Assembly: GCF_947179165.1 (NCBI RefSeq)
Contig: NC_077245.1
Coordinates: 22,667,740 to 22,731,739 of the forward strand
Direction: 5' to 3'
DNA: 64,000 nucleotides
Source of the DNA: Solanum dulcamara
Lineage: Eukaryota; Streptophyta; Magnoliopsida; Solanales; Solanaceae
The position numbers and the translations under genes were made by a program. The notes beneath the pieces were generated by a model that did no database searches, was not told the DNA's origin, and saw only the letters and a program-made list of their open reading frames with translations. Below are positions 11,366 to 22,815 of the stretch, in pieces. Position 1 is the stretch's first letter, and each line of letters opens with the position of its first letter.

Positions 11366-12070
11366 CTAAAGAACTACTCTCAAATGTTGTTCATGCTTAT
11401 CCCGGCTCCGTGAGTATACCAGAATGCCATCGATGAAGACTATGAAAAATGAGTCCAAGTACGACCTAAACACCCGAGTCATCAAGTACATGAATGCGGC
11501 AAGGGTGGTAGTCAACCCAATAGAAATCACTAAGAACTTATAGTGTCCATAACAAGTCCTAAATGCGATTTTAAGGACGTCCGCCTCCTTAATCCTCAAC
11601 TGGTGGTAGCCGAATCTCAAATCAATCTTAGAAAATACCACGACACCTTGAAGGTGGTTGAATAGGTCATCAATCCTAGGCATAGGGTAATGATTCTTCA
11701 CCATCACCTTGTTCAACTTCCTGTAATCAACCCACATACCTATAGTACCGTATTTCTTCTTAACGAACAGGACTGGGGCACCACAAGGTGATACACTAGG
11801 CCAAATAAATCCCTTATCCAAGAGATCCTGAAACTGAAAACTGAGCTCCTTAAGCTATGTGGGGGCCATATGGTATGGTGGGATGGAAATAGGACGGGTA
11901 CCTAGATCTACATCAATGGAAAAGTCAATATCCCGATTAGGAGAAAGGCCAAAAAGATCGGCAGGAAACACATCTGCATACTCTCGCACTATAGGTACAT
12001 AATCAATAGTATGGCTCTCTATACTCACATCTCTAACACAAGCCAAGTATGCCAAGCAGCCGCTAGCCAC
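11366..12070 (-). pseudogene. N2 reverse transcriptase
   Basis: The pre-RT block LSPNRDIDFSID (about 11960-11900) is followed by [50 protein letters not shown] (motif A, Asp kept), and GLTTTLAAF where NAPATF is usual. The catalytic YxDD motif reads FIDGILVYS: the second Asp is Gly (codon at about 11426-11428 on the plus strand), which should abolish polymerisation. A stop between 11855 and 11821 separates the pre-RT segment. The sequence is otherwise well preserved over about 150 codons. Confidence 0.87.
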
Positions 12071-12079
12071 TAATCTCTA

Positions 12080-12570
12080 AGCCCAAAAAAAATCAACCTA
12101 ATCAATATGCGACTACAAGAACCATGTCATACCACTGGTGGGATACCAGACATGGCTAAGGTAATAGTCTTGGAATAATAATCAAAGACTGCACGGTGAG
12201 GAGCTAACTAGTCCATGCCCAAAATCAAATTAAAATCCACTATATCAAGCAAAATGAGATTAACCCTAGTGTCTCACCCCTGGATAGTTACCATGCAAGA
12301 TTTAAAGACCTAATCCACTACTAAAGAATCACCTACTGGGGTTGAAACACACAACGGCTCAACTAAGGGCTCCGAACTCATAATCACTTAAGGGGCACAA
12401 TATACATTTATATAAGAATATGTGGAGCCTGGATCAAATAAAGCAAACATGGTTTGATGACATAATAAAACCGTACCTATGATCACATCGTCTGAGGTAA
12501 TAACTTCTCCCTAACTAGAGCTGCATAAACATGGGCTTGGGATCTTCTACCCTACACGTCGACTCTTCCT
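12080..12570 (-). pseudogene. N2 aspartic protease, degraded
   Basis: The active-site motif FDPGSTYSY is readable on the minus strand around 12445-12415. Downstream (leftwards) there are several stops and no continuous frame. Position between gag and RT fits the gypsy order PR-RT-RNase H-IN. Confidence 0.65.
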
Positions 12571-13915
12571 CGTGACCTACCTCCCTAGGGACCTCCCCAT
12601 GCACCTTGATAACCACTCTTACGTTCCTAGCCTTAGCCTCCACCTCTAACTAGAGGTGCTAGTGTTGGTGCTAGCATAGGTCTAGGTACCGGTGGAACTG
12701 GTAAGGCTTGTATAAGGTGAGGGCACTTGCGGGACCAATGGCCTAACTCTCCGTACTCATAGCACCCCTATGACTATTACCTCAAAGCTGGAGGTTGGCC
12801 ACTTTAGTTGGAAGGAACTATTTGTGAACCATCTTGGCCCTAACTATGACTGCACTAAAGCTACCCTAACGGCGTTGTTCACTCTCTAAAGTCTGAAAAG
12901 AGGCCTGGAAGGGGCGGTTGGACTGACCCAACTGAAATATCTGGTGGGATTTGTCGTAGGATTCCATAGGTCTAAAATGTCTCCCATTATGGCTATCCTC
13001 CTGCCTAGATCTCTTATCGCTGCCATCTAGGGCCTCGTGATGGAGGTGCTCAAGTGCACGAGCCTGATCTACCACATCCATAAATGAGCAGCCTGCTAAG
13101 ACTAAAGACTAAGTCTTAATCTGTAGTTGGAGTCTCAATCCTCTGGTAAAGCACCGAACTCTCTCATCCTCTGTAGGTAAGATCATGGTAGCAAGCCTAG
13201 AGAGCTAGTGGAATTAGGCCTCATACTTCGATACTATCATGGAGCACTTCTCCAACTGTGAAAATTGATCTTTGAGCTGATCTCTAATGCTCCTGGAATG
13301 AATCGAGCCAAAAAGGCCTTTTTAAACTCGTCCCATATCACTGGTGGAGACCAAGTTGGCCTAGTCTCTAAGTATGTATGCCACCACTACCGAGAAGGAC
13401 TGTCTAGGTGATAAGCAGTGAAGTCGGCTCCTCTCGACTCTACTAGACCTAAGGTCTACAACCGCTCTTGGCAAGTGAGTAGAAACTCATGGGCATCCTT
13501 ACCCACAGTCCCAAAAAGCTTCAGTAGTGAAAGTCTAAGGAACATCCCAAACATCTTCTGCTCTAGGAGCAGTATGACACCCTCAAAATTATCCGATTGA
13601 GCGGGGGGTACCGGTGGTTGTTGAATAGCTGGTACCTTTATTGCAGGCTGGTCCTGTGGGACTGGAGTAAGGGAGCTGGTGCCTGCTGCATACCCCCAAT
13701 AGCAACTAAAATTTGGTCGAATATCACTTATAGGTCTGGGGCTGGGACTTTCTCGGGCGGTGGCTGTGCTGGTCCTCGGCCCACCGACTGCTGATGTGCT
13801 GGAGCTATTAGTGGATCCACCTTTAGCTTTAGTTTCTTCTCCTGTCTTGGGCTGGTGCTGCAGCCCTAGCATGACATCGAGGTCGGTCCTTATCTTTAGT
13901 GCACACACGAGACAT
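12571..13915 (-). pseudogene. N2 gag, broken
   Basis: The likely start is the ATG at 13915-13913 (MSRVCTKDK...). A proline/serine-rich N-terminus and a capsid-like block (FEGVILLLEQKMFGMFLRLSLLKLFGTVGKDAHEFL, in parts, about 13590-13470) follow. The nucleocapsid zinc knuckle at about 12766-12722 reads CYEYGELGHWSRKCP: the second Cys of the CCHC motif is Tyr, a single transition. A further open piece spans 13081-12866. Several stops interrupt it. Confidence 0.78.
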
Positions 13916-14105
13916 CCTATAAAAGGGTAGAACAAGTAAGATTTTCAAAAATTGATAAGATACACACTGCATCATAGTGATATAAAAGAGACACATTCCT
14001 AAAGAAATCCTTTAGCCTCCCAAAGATAAGTCATGGATGTAATCACATCGATCCTCAGGACACTACTAGATGTTAGCCCTATATAAGTGAGACTGGTGAA
14101 CCTAG

Positions 14106-14120
14106 GGCTCTGATTCTAAC
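14106..14120 (-). other. N2 primer-binding site (initiator tRNA-Met type)
   Basis: On the minus strand GAATCAGAGCCC follows the LTR end GGTCGTGATA, close to the canonical TGGTATCAGAGCC. It marks the junction between the N2 5' LTR and the internal region. Confidence 0.65.
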
Positions 14121-14293
14121 TTATCACGACCTAATTTTCTCAGCTCATGATGGCATCTACTATGACCTACCAGTAAGCAAGATAATCCATATATCGAAAC
14201 TGGGAATAATAGGATGTCAGGGTAGAAGACAAACAATTCAATCTAAAATAGTAATGAAATAATAGAAACATACATGAATGGGCAAAAGCAAAG

Positions 14294-14317
14294 ATATATA
14301 TATATATATATATATAT
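14294..14317. repeat. (AT)n microsatellite
   Basis: A run of about 12 AT dinucleotides within the N2 LTR; the left LTR copy has only a short AT-rich stretch here (about 7822-7840), so the expansion is specific to this copy. Confidence 0.9.
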
Positions 14318-14534
14318 ACAGAGCAACTATCAAAAAGAGTACATATCCCAACAGTGGATCAAAATAAGGCTATCTCACAAAGCAAAAGATAGGCAACATA
14401 TATATATACAGAGGGAGATGGGTAAATCCAAGAATGCTATGTGTGCACCCTCACCTCTAAACAAAACAACTGTTGTCTCGAATCAACACCGATATCTAGT
14501 ATTCAAACTTGCATCACGAAAAAAGATACAGACA

Positions 14535-14630
14535 GAATGTTGCTATTTCCCTGGAAAGTGCTCCCCTAGGATTTATGTGCTTGGAGTTTAGTAGCTCAGT
14601 GGTAGTATGGTCAACTATTAACCGATTGGT
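14535..14630 (+). other. Small insertion with a tRNA-like A box, possible SINE fragment
   Basis: Comparison of the two N2 LTRs shows that this stretch is extra in the right copy. It contains TAGCTCAGTGGTAG (about 14592-14605), which matches the internal A-box promoter of tRNA genes. A B box (GGTTCGANNCC) is not convincing; the region ends GATTGGTTGCAG just before the N3 target site. It may be the 5' part of a tRNA-derived SINE. It is not a complete tRNA. Confidence 0.4.
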
Positions 14631-14641
14631 TGCAGCATGAG

Positions 14642-15280
14642 TGTTACACCCCGTACTTTTGTATCTTGAATGTATTCTTAAGTCTTTTGAAAGGTTCTTA
14701 AGTCTCTTGGAAGGATGGTAAGCCTCTTAAGTTTCTTAAGGTTTCCTAAAGTTTCTCAAAGTTTCTTAAAGCTTCTTAAGACTTCTTAAGAACTCTTAAG
14801 CTTCTAAGAGTTAACATGTGAGACGGATAATCTATAACGCTACCAAAAAACTCTAAGGAAAGGGAAATGTGATAACCCATAGTAGAGAAGATTGGAAATA
14901 AAGTTATAAGAATTTGGAAGCAGTTGGAGACCAAATAATGAGTCATAGGACTCGACTTATTTATGTAAGCTACCAATTTGGAAATCTTACGTACTTATCT
15001 ACTTGAGTACATGCCAAGCTTACGTAGTAAGGATTATATAGGTTCGTAAAGTAAGACAAAATTACAAATCCACGAGGAGGAAAAGAGAGTGCCACATGGC
15101 AGCATGAGGGAATGACACATGGCAGCATGAGGGAGTGCCATTTGGCAGCAGCTGGAGCAAGGTTGGTGGACCCCACATGCCATGTGGCAGCCTGTGATTG
15201 GAGGAAAGGGGTGTGCTGGCCCAATGGGGGCTTGACATGTGTCACCACTTAGGGGATGACATGTGTCCCCCTTAGAGTAA

Positions 15281-15318
<38 letters not shown>

Positions 15319-18081
15319 TATGAATTTTATTCATCCTTATCCCTTAAGTTATTACTTCATCCAAATATTCTAGAAAAGAGAAGAAGAGGAGAGAAACCCT
15401 CAAGCTAGGAGAGTTTCAGATTTGAGGGAAAAAAAGGTAAGCTTCCGATTTTGTTTTGTAAATTAATTATCTAAGGTGAACCATAATTCTATAAAGGTGT
15501 TAGTAATGAAAATTTATTATTTGGAGCAGCTTAAAATGTTACCAAACAACCAAGAAGTTTTAGGCGCGCTAAAGGAACTTCCTAGGCAAGTTTCGATGAG
15601 GTTGATGAGTTCCGAGCAAGGTAAGAGTTTCTATTTTTAACTGGAGTTTATGATGATGTTATGATGTATATTACATGTATTAAATGATGCTGGAAGTGGA
15701 AAATTTTCACAAGGATGCTTGACATTAAAAATAAGCTAAATTAATATCTTAGTAGATAAATCGAAGTTGCATAGTGTGTTGTCGTTGTGGTGCTGCGGGA
15801 GAAGATAGTGGGGTTGCGTGTTGCAAGACTTTAAAGTGTTTTAAAAAGGGTGTGGGTGCTTCTTGTTGCATCCACACGACCCTCCTTTTGGTATGGTTAA
15901 AGATTTTTGTATCATAGTTGGGAGCTAGTTACTTGGAGCTTGTATTGTGTAAGGTTGAAGTGATTTAATTATAAATATGTTGCTGGTTGTTTTTGTTGGT
16001 ATGGTTGTTGATATTTTAGATGAGCTGAAATCTTGGGGAGGTTGAAGTTTCAGGGGAAATGCTGCCCGATTTTCAGTAGCTTCGGACTAGAAACAAACTA
16101 GTCAAGGGTAATGGATAGGAAATGACTCCTATTAGTACTTGGGTGTAGAGTGGGATATTGGAAAGTGAAAGGCTATTAAACTTAGTATTAATTTCATGTC
16201 AAATAAGTTGAGGAGGTATCAAGACAAGACAGATTTCAATTAATCCCTAAACAGGTATGTGAAGCTTTCTCTTGGCATGTTTTTGGTACAAGTTGGTAAA
16301 GCTACCCTTCTTTCCTCTTGACATGTCTTTGACATAAGTATGATGTTATAATTCTATGATTACTCACCGAGTCCCATCATGGGTCAGGTACATTATGTGA
16401 TGGTATGGTAAAGAATTGAGAAGGTTATAATACCGAGCTCATGATGGGCCGGGTACAATATATGTATACAATGACTCTATGAGGGTAAGTAGAGGGTATG
16501 TAAAGGTTATTATATTCCTTCTTTTGGCATGACCCATAGAAAGCCAACGGACGAAGAATGTGCAAATTCTATAAGAAGCTCCTATTCTTAAGTACACTAG
16601 GACACATGTCATTTTGCCTCGATTCATATGAAAGTGTCCAACCATCCTAAGTTGGTATAATTTATGTTGTGGTATAAGGCATGACTCTCATTCACTCCTT
16701 TAAGCTAGAACTCTTCCAATAATTAAACTATGGCTTCTCAAGTTTTTCTATACCTTGGAAAGTAGTAAGTAGGTAAAGTTAATCTTCTTTGTTTGGCATG
16801 GACCTTATGAAACGAATAGACAAAGTATATGTGATCCCAAGGAAGTCCCCATTCTCAAAACCATAAAGATGGTCATTTTCTTGACTTCTAAAAGATATTT
16901 TATTACGCATTGATACGAGTGGACGATTTCAAAAGTGCTACTTTGATGCAAACCATAATACACTCCAAAGGTACTTGATATGACTCTTGTCTTGGTTTTT
17001 AAATGATAGCACATTTGAGTATTCCATCGAGTCTCAAATACGATCTAAAATGCCTATGATGTCTAAGACTCTTTTGATATGATCAATAATGATATTTGAA
17101 GACGATTGATATGACTATCGTCTTGATTTTCAAATGAAAATTCATCTTTACTACTTTATTAAGTATCCAATGATGGTTTAAATTGTATATGGTTACTCAC
17201 TACTCTACTCGTGTATATTGTAACCCTTCTTTCACTGATTCTCGGGTTGAGAATGTAATCGTGTGCAATTCACTGCATTATCCACCGAGTCCCTCACTAA
17301 AGGGACGGATACGCTATATGAGGAAATAATAATGCAATGACATGAATAACTCACTAAGTCCCTCACTAGAGGGTCGGGAACATATGTATATATATATGAT
17401 GATGTGATATGATAAGGTGATGATGGCACCAGGCCCTATGATGGTCCTATAGATATATGTTTTACCGACTCTCTAAAGGAGCTGGCTATATTGTATAATA
17501 TGAGCATGCATGTTTTTATCATTCACAAGGTACAGTTACAGTGTTTTTCTTAAGTAACGAATTTATCCCCTAGCTCTTTTTGTTTCAGATATATTTCCAG
17601 TTATGCTTTACATACTCAGTACATATGTTGTACTGATCTCCCTTTCTTCGAGGGGCTGCGTTCATGCCCGCAAGTATAGATGCACATTTTAGAGACCCAT
17701 CAGCTTAGGACTTCTAACAGCAAGTTCGGGAAAAGTTCTATTATATCGGAGCCTAGTTGTGGTACTAGTCTCTTGATTTGTACACTCATTTTTTTATTTA
17801 GGGGTATGACGGGGGCCCTTTCCCGCTTTATGTTATCATTATACTCTTAAAGGTCTGTAGATATATATGTGGGTTGTATATAAATTTATGTACAGTAGTG
17901 CGAATATGGCTTATGTTTTGGGGACGTATCCCCCTGTTGTGATAGCTTGTCGGCTTATATATTTTCTTGCATGTATATATACTGTGACTTGAATAGGGGA
18001 TAGGTTTGCTTATAGCTAGCAAGTGTATAGCGAGTGTCCAATTCTGGCACCGATCATAGCCTACGGGGTTGGATCATAAAA
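14642..18081 (+). repeat. N3 5' LTR (3440 bp)
   Basis: It starts TGTTACACCCCG. It aligns along its length with the 3' LTR and ends in a decayed GGTTGGATCATAAAA (compare GGTTGGGTCGTGACA). It carries a cluster of CTTAAG words (about 14680-14815), ACATGTGT/CACATGG words (about 15093-15262), an (AT)n run, dispersed GAGTCCC-loop-GGG hairpins (about 16365-17480) and a perfect CAGTAC/GTACTG inverted repeat (17617-17635). Confidence 0.9.
15283..15315. repeat. (AT)n microsatellite in the N3 5' LTR
   Basis: A pure AT repeat of about 16 units. The 3' LTR has a shorter version at about 23456-23471. It follows the ACATGTGT-rich block and may sit near the LTR promoter; a TATA function cannot be told apart from simple repeat. 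Confidence 0.85.
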
Positions 18082-18084
18082 ACA

Positions 18085-18097
18085 GTGGTATCAAAGT
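18085..18097 (+). other. N3 primer-binding site (initiator tRNA-Met type)
   Basis: TGGTATCAAAGTA, three bases after the LTR end, matches the start of the canonical TGGTATCAGAGC with one G-to-A change before the 3' end. It is the best preserved primer-binding site among the gypsy elements here. Confidence 0.8.
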
Positions 18098-21000
18098 AGT
18101 TTGGTCCTCAGAATGTCTACAGACCGTGTCTAGTAGAGTCTTATTTATTGGTGTATTGTGCACCACATCTATAAACCAGAGGCTATAGGACATTTAGGAT
18201 GTACCTTTCTTCTCTGTTTTAGATTGTGCGATAGATCTGAATCATAGGAAAACTCCTTATACTAACCTTGAATGTAACAGAAGGATGACAACAATGGAAT
18301 GAAGTGACTGACGGTTTTGGAAGTCATAGGGCATGCAGGTAAGCAAAGGCACGAAAGATATCTGTTGGGAAAGGTATTGACGTAAAATTGAGATGTAAAG
18401 TTGTAAATTGAAGGGAAGAGTAGACAGGAAAGTATAACTGGGGAAGTTCCAGTGGACGTACGAGGTAAGTCCATTTTCATACTGTTGATTATGGGCGCCC
18501 TGTGTGGCTGCAATATGATGTGATATGATACATATATATGTATCTTTATACATGTTGGCCCTGTGAGGCAGTGTTGGCATTTTCTGCATGCAGGTTCTGG
18601 GATAGTAAGAAATAAAGAGGAAGCTCTGCTAAAAATTTTTGAAAAATAAAACAAGAATGAGCTACAGAGTTGTAATATGTCTTGAAAGGTCGTGTCCATC
18701 GTAATGATAAGATTTGAAAAACCTATGAGTATGGTTGACCTCAAGAAATAAGGTAATTACTAAACCGATGGCAATAGTAACTAGGAGGTCGATACTGATA
18801 TGGTAAAATGAAGTTGGAAAAGACTTGCGATCCTAAGAAGAGGATCTAGAGAAGATGGGTACATCGGTATAGAGTGATATATATTAAGGCACTGACTGAA
18901 TTGGTACACAAGGATCAATTATGATGAGTTATAGTTAAAAGAAGTAACAGTGTGATGACGATAAGAGTACAGGGGAAAAAGAATTATAACAGATAGGAAG
19001 TATTAATAAGACAACTTGTGAGATATTAAGGATAAGACTTACTAAGAAGGGTAAAAAGGTAAGTATGCTTATTTCACCGAGTAAAATTAACCCATAGTAA
19101 GAATCGTGAAAAAGGTTAAAAAGTGTAGTACTATGGGGTGGAGTACGAACAGGATATGAGGTGAATATAAGAGGATCGTTATGGAAATAAGTAAGGCCTA
19201 GAGAGAAAGTGGCCAAAGGTATGACGTGGTCTATGTGAAAAGAATGGAAAGGTAAGTGTGAAATGGAAAAGCGAGCCATAGAACAAATAAGAAAGACTTA
19301 TCAAGTTCTACAAGGAAAGCTTCGAATAAAGGTTATGTGATAACAGAAATGGTAGCGAGCATAAGAAAAGAAAGAGTAACTGAAAGGAGTAAATCAGAAG
19401 AAAGTAGGATAACAGTGTAATAATAAGTCATAACATATGTAGCCGAGGATACGAATGCTAAAAGTGATGAAACCGCAAAAGACCAAGCTGTAGAAAGATG
19501 AGCAACGAGGTAAAATGGGTGCTAGGACATGACTGGTATGATATGAACAAAGATGGATGAACCAAATACGTTGTGGAAATGTGAAAAAGAATTATGCGGA
19601 AATAAAGTGTTCTGAATGATACAGGAATAACATGAAATTTCACGAGAACAAAAAAAATGGACATGGACTGGAAGAATAGAAGGACTACTACAGGGAGAAC
19701 TCAATATAGACGTGAACAATTAAGTAAGAGTATCGGACAAAAAAAAGAATAGATAGCTACGAACTGAAGGTGTAGTATGAAAAAGTAAGAAGATAAGACC
19801 ATTATTAGAGTAAAATTGACATGAGACTGTGAAGAATTAGAAGTTAACCTCAGGTAACCGACAAGGGTAAGAGCTTATGAGATATAAAAAAGTATTGTGT
19901 ATATGTGATTCTACCGTAGAAAATATAAAGACCCTTCAAGGATGAGGGAGGTAGCTCTGCAAAACCATTGATGCATTGCGAGTCCATTGAGAGGAAAAAG
20001 TGGTATCCACTAGGATTAAGATAGTGTTATAGCAGGGTTAGAAACACGGATCACTAGAGTACAAGTACTTTCGAATGGAGAAGTTGAAACAATTATGATC
20101 GCTAGCTAAGCACTAGTGGGGATGAAAGGAATGTGGCCCTGGATAAACCACTACATTAATTATATGACTCGAGTACCAGTACTTGGACTAGATTGGGTAC
20201 TAGTTAGCGAGAATTCTAAACACCCCATAGTTGTATTAGGGGTTCTTACAGGGGCAGCCGAAAATATAGATGATCTAACAGAAGGTGTAGACACGGTGCA
20301 GTATGTCAAATGTGTTGGAACAGAATCATATGTGTATGAACAGTTGAAAATAAACAGAGAATAACCCAGCTACACCCTAAAGGGGGGAAGTGGACAAGTA
20401 AAATACAAGCATAAAATGGAATCAACCGACACTACCACATGTTGATAGGAATGCTTAAATCTCAAGCGACATCCCATACTGGCATGAGCTAGCAAGAGCT
20501 TGAGGCCAACCATAAACAGATAGAAGTTGCGGTATTTGAGACCATGCGAAGAATCATTGGTAGAGACCTTAAGGGAGGGGTGCCTACAAAAAGGGGTGAA
20601 TACGATAAGAGAGCAAGACTGAGCAAACTAAGGACTATGTAAAGGTTAGTAGGCTCATGTTTGAGTAAAGATTAAGATGTGGCAACAACGCCATTGGCCG
20701 CTGCTATTGTGACCTACAAGTAGCAAGGAGAAAGAATAGGAAATCTCCTACGGTGGGAAATAAGGAGACCAAGGAGTACTTAAAGGAAGAAAAGAAAAGA
20801 GTAGGACAAAATAGCGTTAGCGCGAGTAAGTTCTAGTGTGAAGGTGATATGTCGGGCAACATGGACCAGGAAACGAAAAGACTGCGTCTACCTCATACTG
20901 GTTGTATAAAAGTAGTTGTACAACTTATGAATATATATATACAACATAAGACCAAGCGAAAGAGTACATAAGGAAAAGGGGGTTATGATATTTTGGAGAC

Positions 21001-21760
21001 GTTACAGAGAGATAAAAAGAGAAGTAAAATCAAATAACCAAAAAGGACATGGTCGTGGTGGAACTAAAGATCTACCCCAATACCGGTTGTAAGATAAAGG
21101 AGGAAAAGGCAAGGCAAAATATAAAGACTAGAGAGACGAAGTTAAGGTTAATCTTGGGCTAAGTTGAGTGCCTTCGCACATTATTACAAGGATTGCAATG
21201 AAATATGACACGAGGACTTCCCGGGGGGTTTGAAATTTTGGTGGAATCTGGTGCGTTAGTGCCTGTATGATAGCACGAGATGGAAGAATCCAAACTAGTG
21301 GCAAGGAAATGATATGAGATTATGCACCTAGAGTGTTATAAGTTACGTTAAGGGTATTGTAAAAAAGGCTTAAGCAAAACAAGCAGGATTAGCTGGTTAC
21401 TAACAGATGGCGCACTTGTACACCACAGTTCTTCGACATAATACCAGTTAATGATAGGAAAACCATAGAATGGCTATACATGCCATTGCGTAAGGGAATT
21501 TCGACACCACTTGGCAGCTAACTCGGAGGGGCAAAAAGCAAAACCTAAAAGGTAAGGGTACCAGTTGATGTCATCTAAAGAAGGCAGGAAGTAATACACG
21601 AGGTCGAAGATTCCATAATACGACCTTGGCTACAAGACTCATTGCACACTCCATGGATAAATGATTCTGGAGGGAATGTTACCCGCAGATTAATAATATA
21701 AGCCCATGCTCATTCAATCAAAGACTATCTACTTAGCCGAGAAGGTGTGAAATTATAGGT
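18098..21760 (+). pseudogene. N3 internal region, unrecognisable gag-pol
   Basis: The leader (18098-18250) resembles the N1 leader, including TCTAGTAGAGTCTT and GGCTATAGGACAT. Beyond it the plus strand is strongly purine-rich and full of stops; long minus-strand open stretches here reflect that base skew, not genes. An 82-codon plus frame at 20116-20364 has no motif I recognise. Gag, protease and RT are expected between leader and integrase, but I cannot locate their motifs with confidence. Confidence 0.5.
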
Positions 21761-21769
21761 TAAGAGGGT

Positions 21770-22665
21770 GGTAGGACCTTTCGGAGTCCCCATGGAAATG
21801 GTCCCAGACAAAGAAGCCCAAGTTATAGTTAAATATCGAAGATCAATCCGCGAAGAGACTGGGAAGATAGATAGGTCTTCGTACACTATTTTACCCTCAG
21901 ATTGATGGACAAACTAAGCTCGATAGCTACACGGTAGACGATATGTTGTAGGTCTATAAAGTTAACCCCAAAGGTAACATGGACAATTACCTACCACCTG
22001 TCAAGAGTACTCACGATATTAACTATTATTCTAGTATCCAAGCGGCCCCGTATGAGACTTTATATGGAAGACAATGCAGGTTGCTAATTGATTGGTTTGG
22101 TGTTAGTAAAACATGACTAATAAGCCCAGACGTGGTGCAATAGGCGGTATAGAAGGTAAAGATTATTCGGGAGAGGTAAGTAGCAACACAGAGTCGACAG
22201 AAGTCATATGCTGATAATCAACGTCGATTTCTAAGGTTTCAAGTTATGATTAAGCACTCTCGAAAGTGTCGCCCACGGAGAAAGTGATGAGAGCCAGCAA
22301 AAACGAGAACCTTAGTTTGAGATACATTGGCCCTTATCAGACTCTCCACCAAATAGGCCAGGTTGCTTATGAGCTAGACCTACAAGCGGATCCGAGAGCA
22401 GTACATCCAATCTTCCAATTATCGATGCTTTGCAAGTATGTTGGTGATCCATCCCTAGTATAGGCCACAGGGGATACCCAGGTCATGGAGGAGTTATCCT
22501 ACAAGAAGCAACCGATCGCCATCCTGGATCGAAGGAGTAGGGGATTGTGAACTGAGGACATAGCTTCCATCAAGTTGTTGTGGCGAAACGAGAGTCGCGA
22601 AGAAATGACTTGAGAAGCCGAAAAGAAAAGGAAACATAAGTATCCTTACCTATTCTCTACGTCTA
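21770..22665 (+). pseudogene. N3 integrase, C-terminal half, broken
   Basis: A decayed core (PFGVPMEMVPDKEAQ, about 21778-21822) is followed by APYETLYGRQCRLLIDWFGV (in parts, about 22043-22105), an open stretch 22266-22463 with LSLRYIGPYQ and HPIFQLSMLCKYVGDPS, then AILDRRSRGL and IKLLWRNESRE, a chromodomain-like tail ending near 22665. Stops at about 21905, 22118 and 22550 and frameshifts inactivate it. It is followed by spacer and the purine tract. Confidence 0.75.
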
Positions 22666-22802
22666 CAGGGAATCCCAACTTTTGAAACTTTTATATTGGT
22701 TACTTGATGAAAGTATGGGTTAGTGCAATAGACAGGAATTTCCCCGTAGTCAGTATAAGATCTTAAGAAAGGTTTTGGTTCACATTCGAGGAAGAATTTC
22801 CT

Positions 22803-22815
22803 AAAGGGGGAAGGA
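22803..22815 (+). other. N3 polypurine tract
   Basis: AAAGGGGGAAGGA directly precedes the 3' LTR start TGTTACACCCC. This is a well-preserved plus-strand primer. Confidence 0.85.

Noticed and set aside
18257..19720. Several 60-160 codon open frames on the minus strand
   Set aside because: They lie opposite the purine-rich N3 internal region, overlap each other in different frames and show no motif; the open frames reflect strand base skew.
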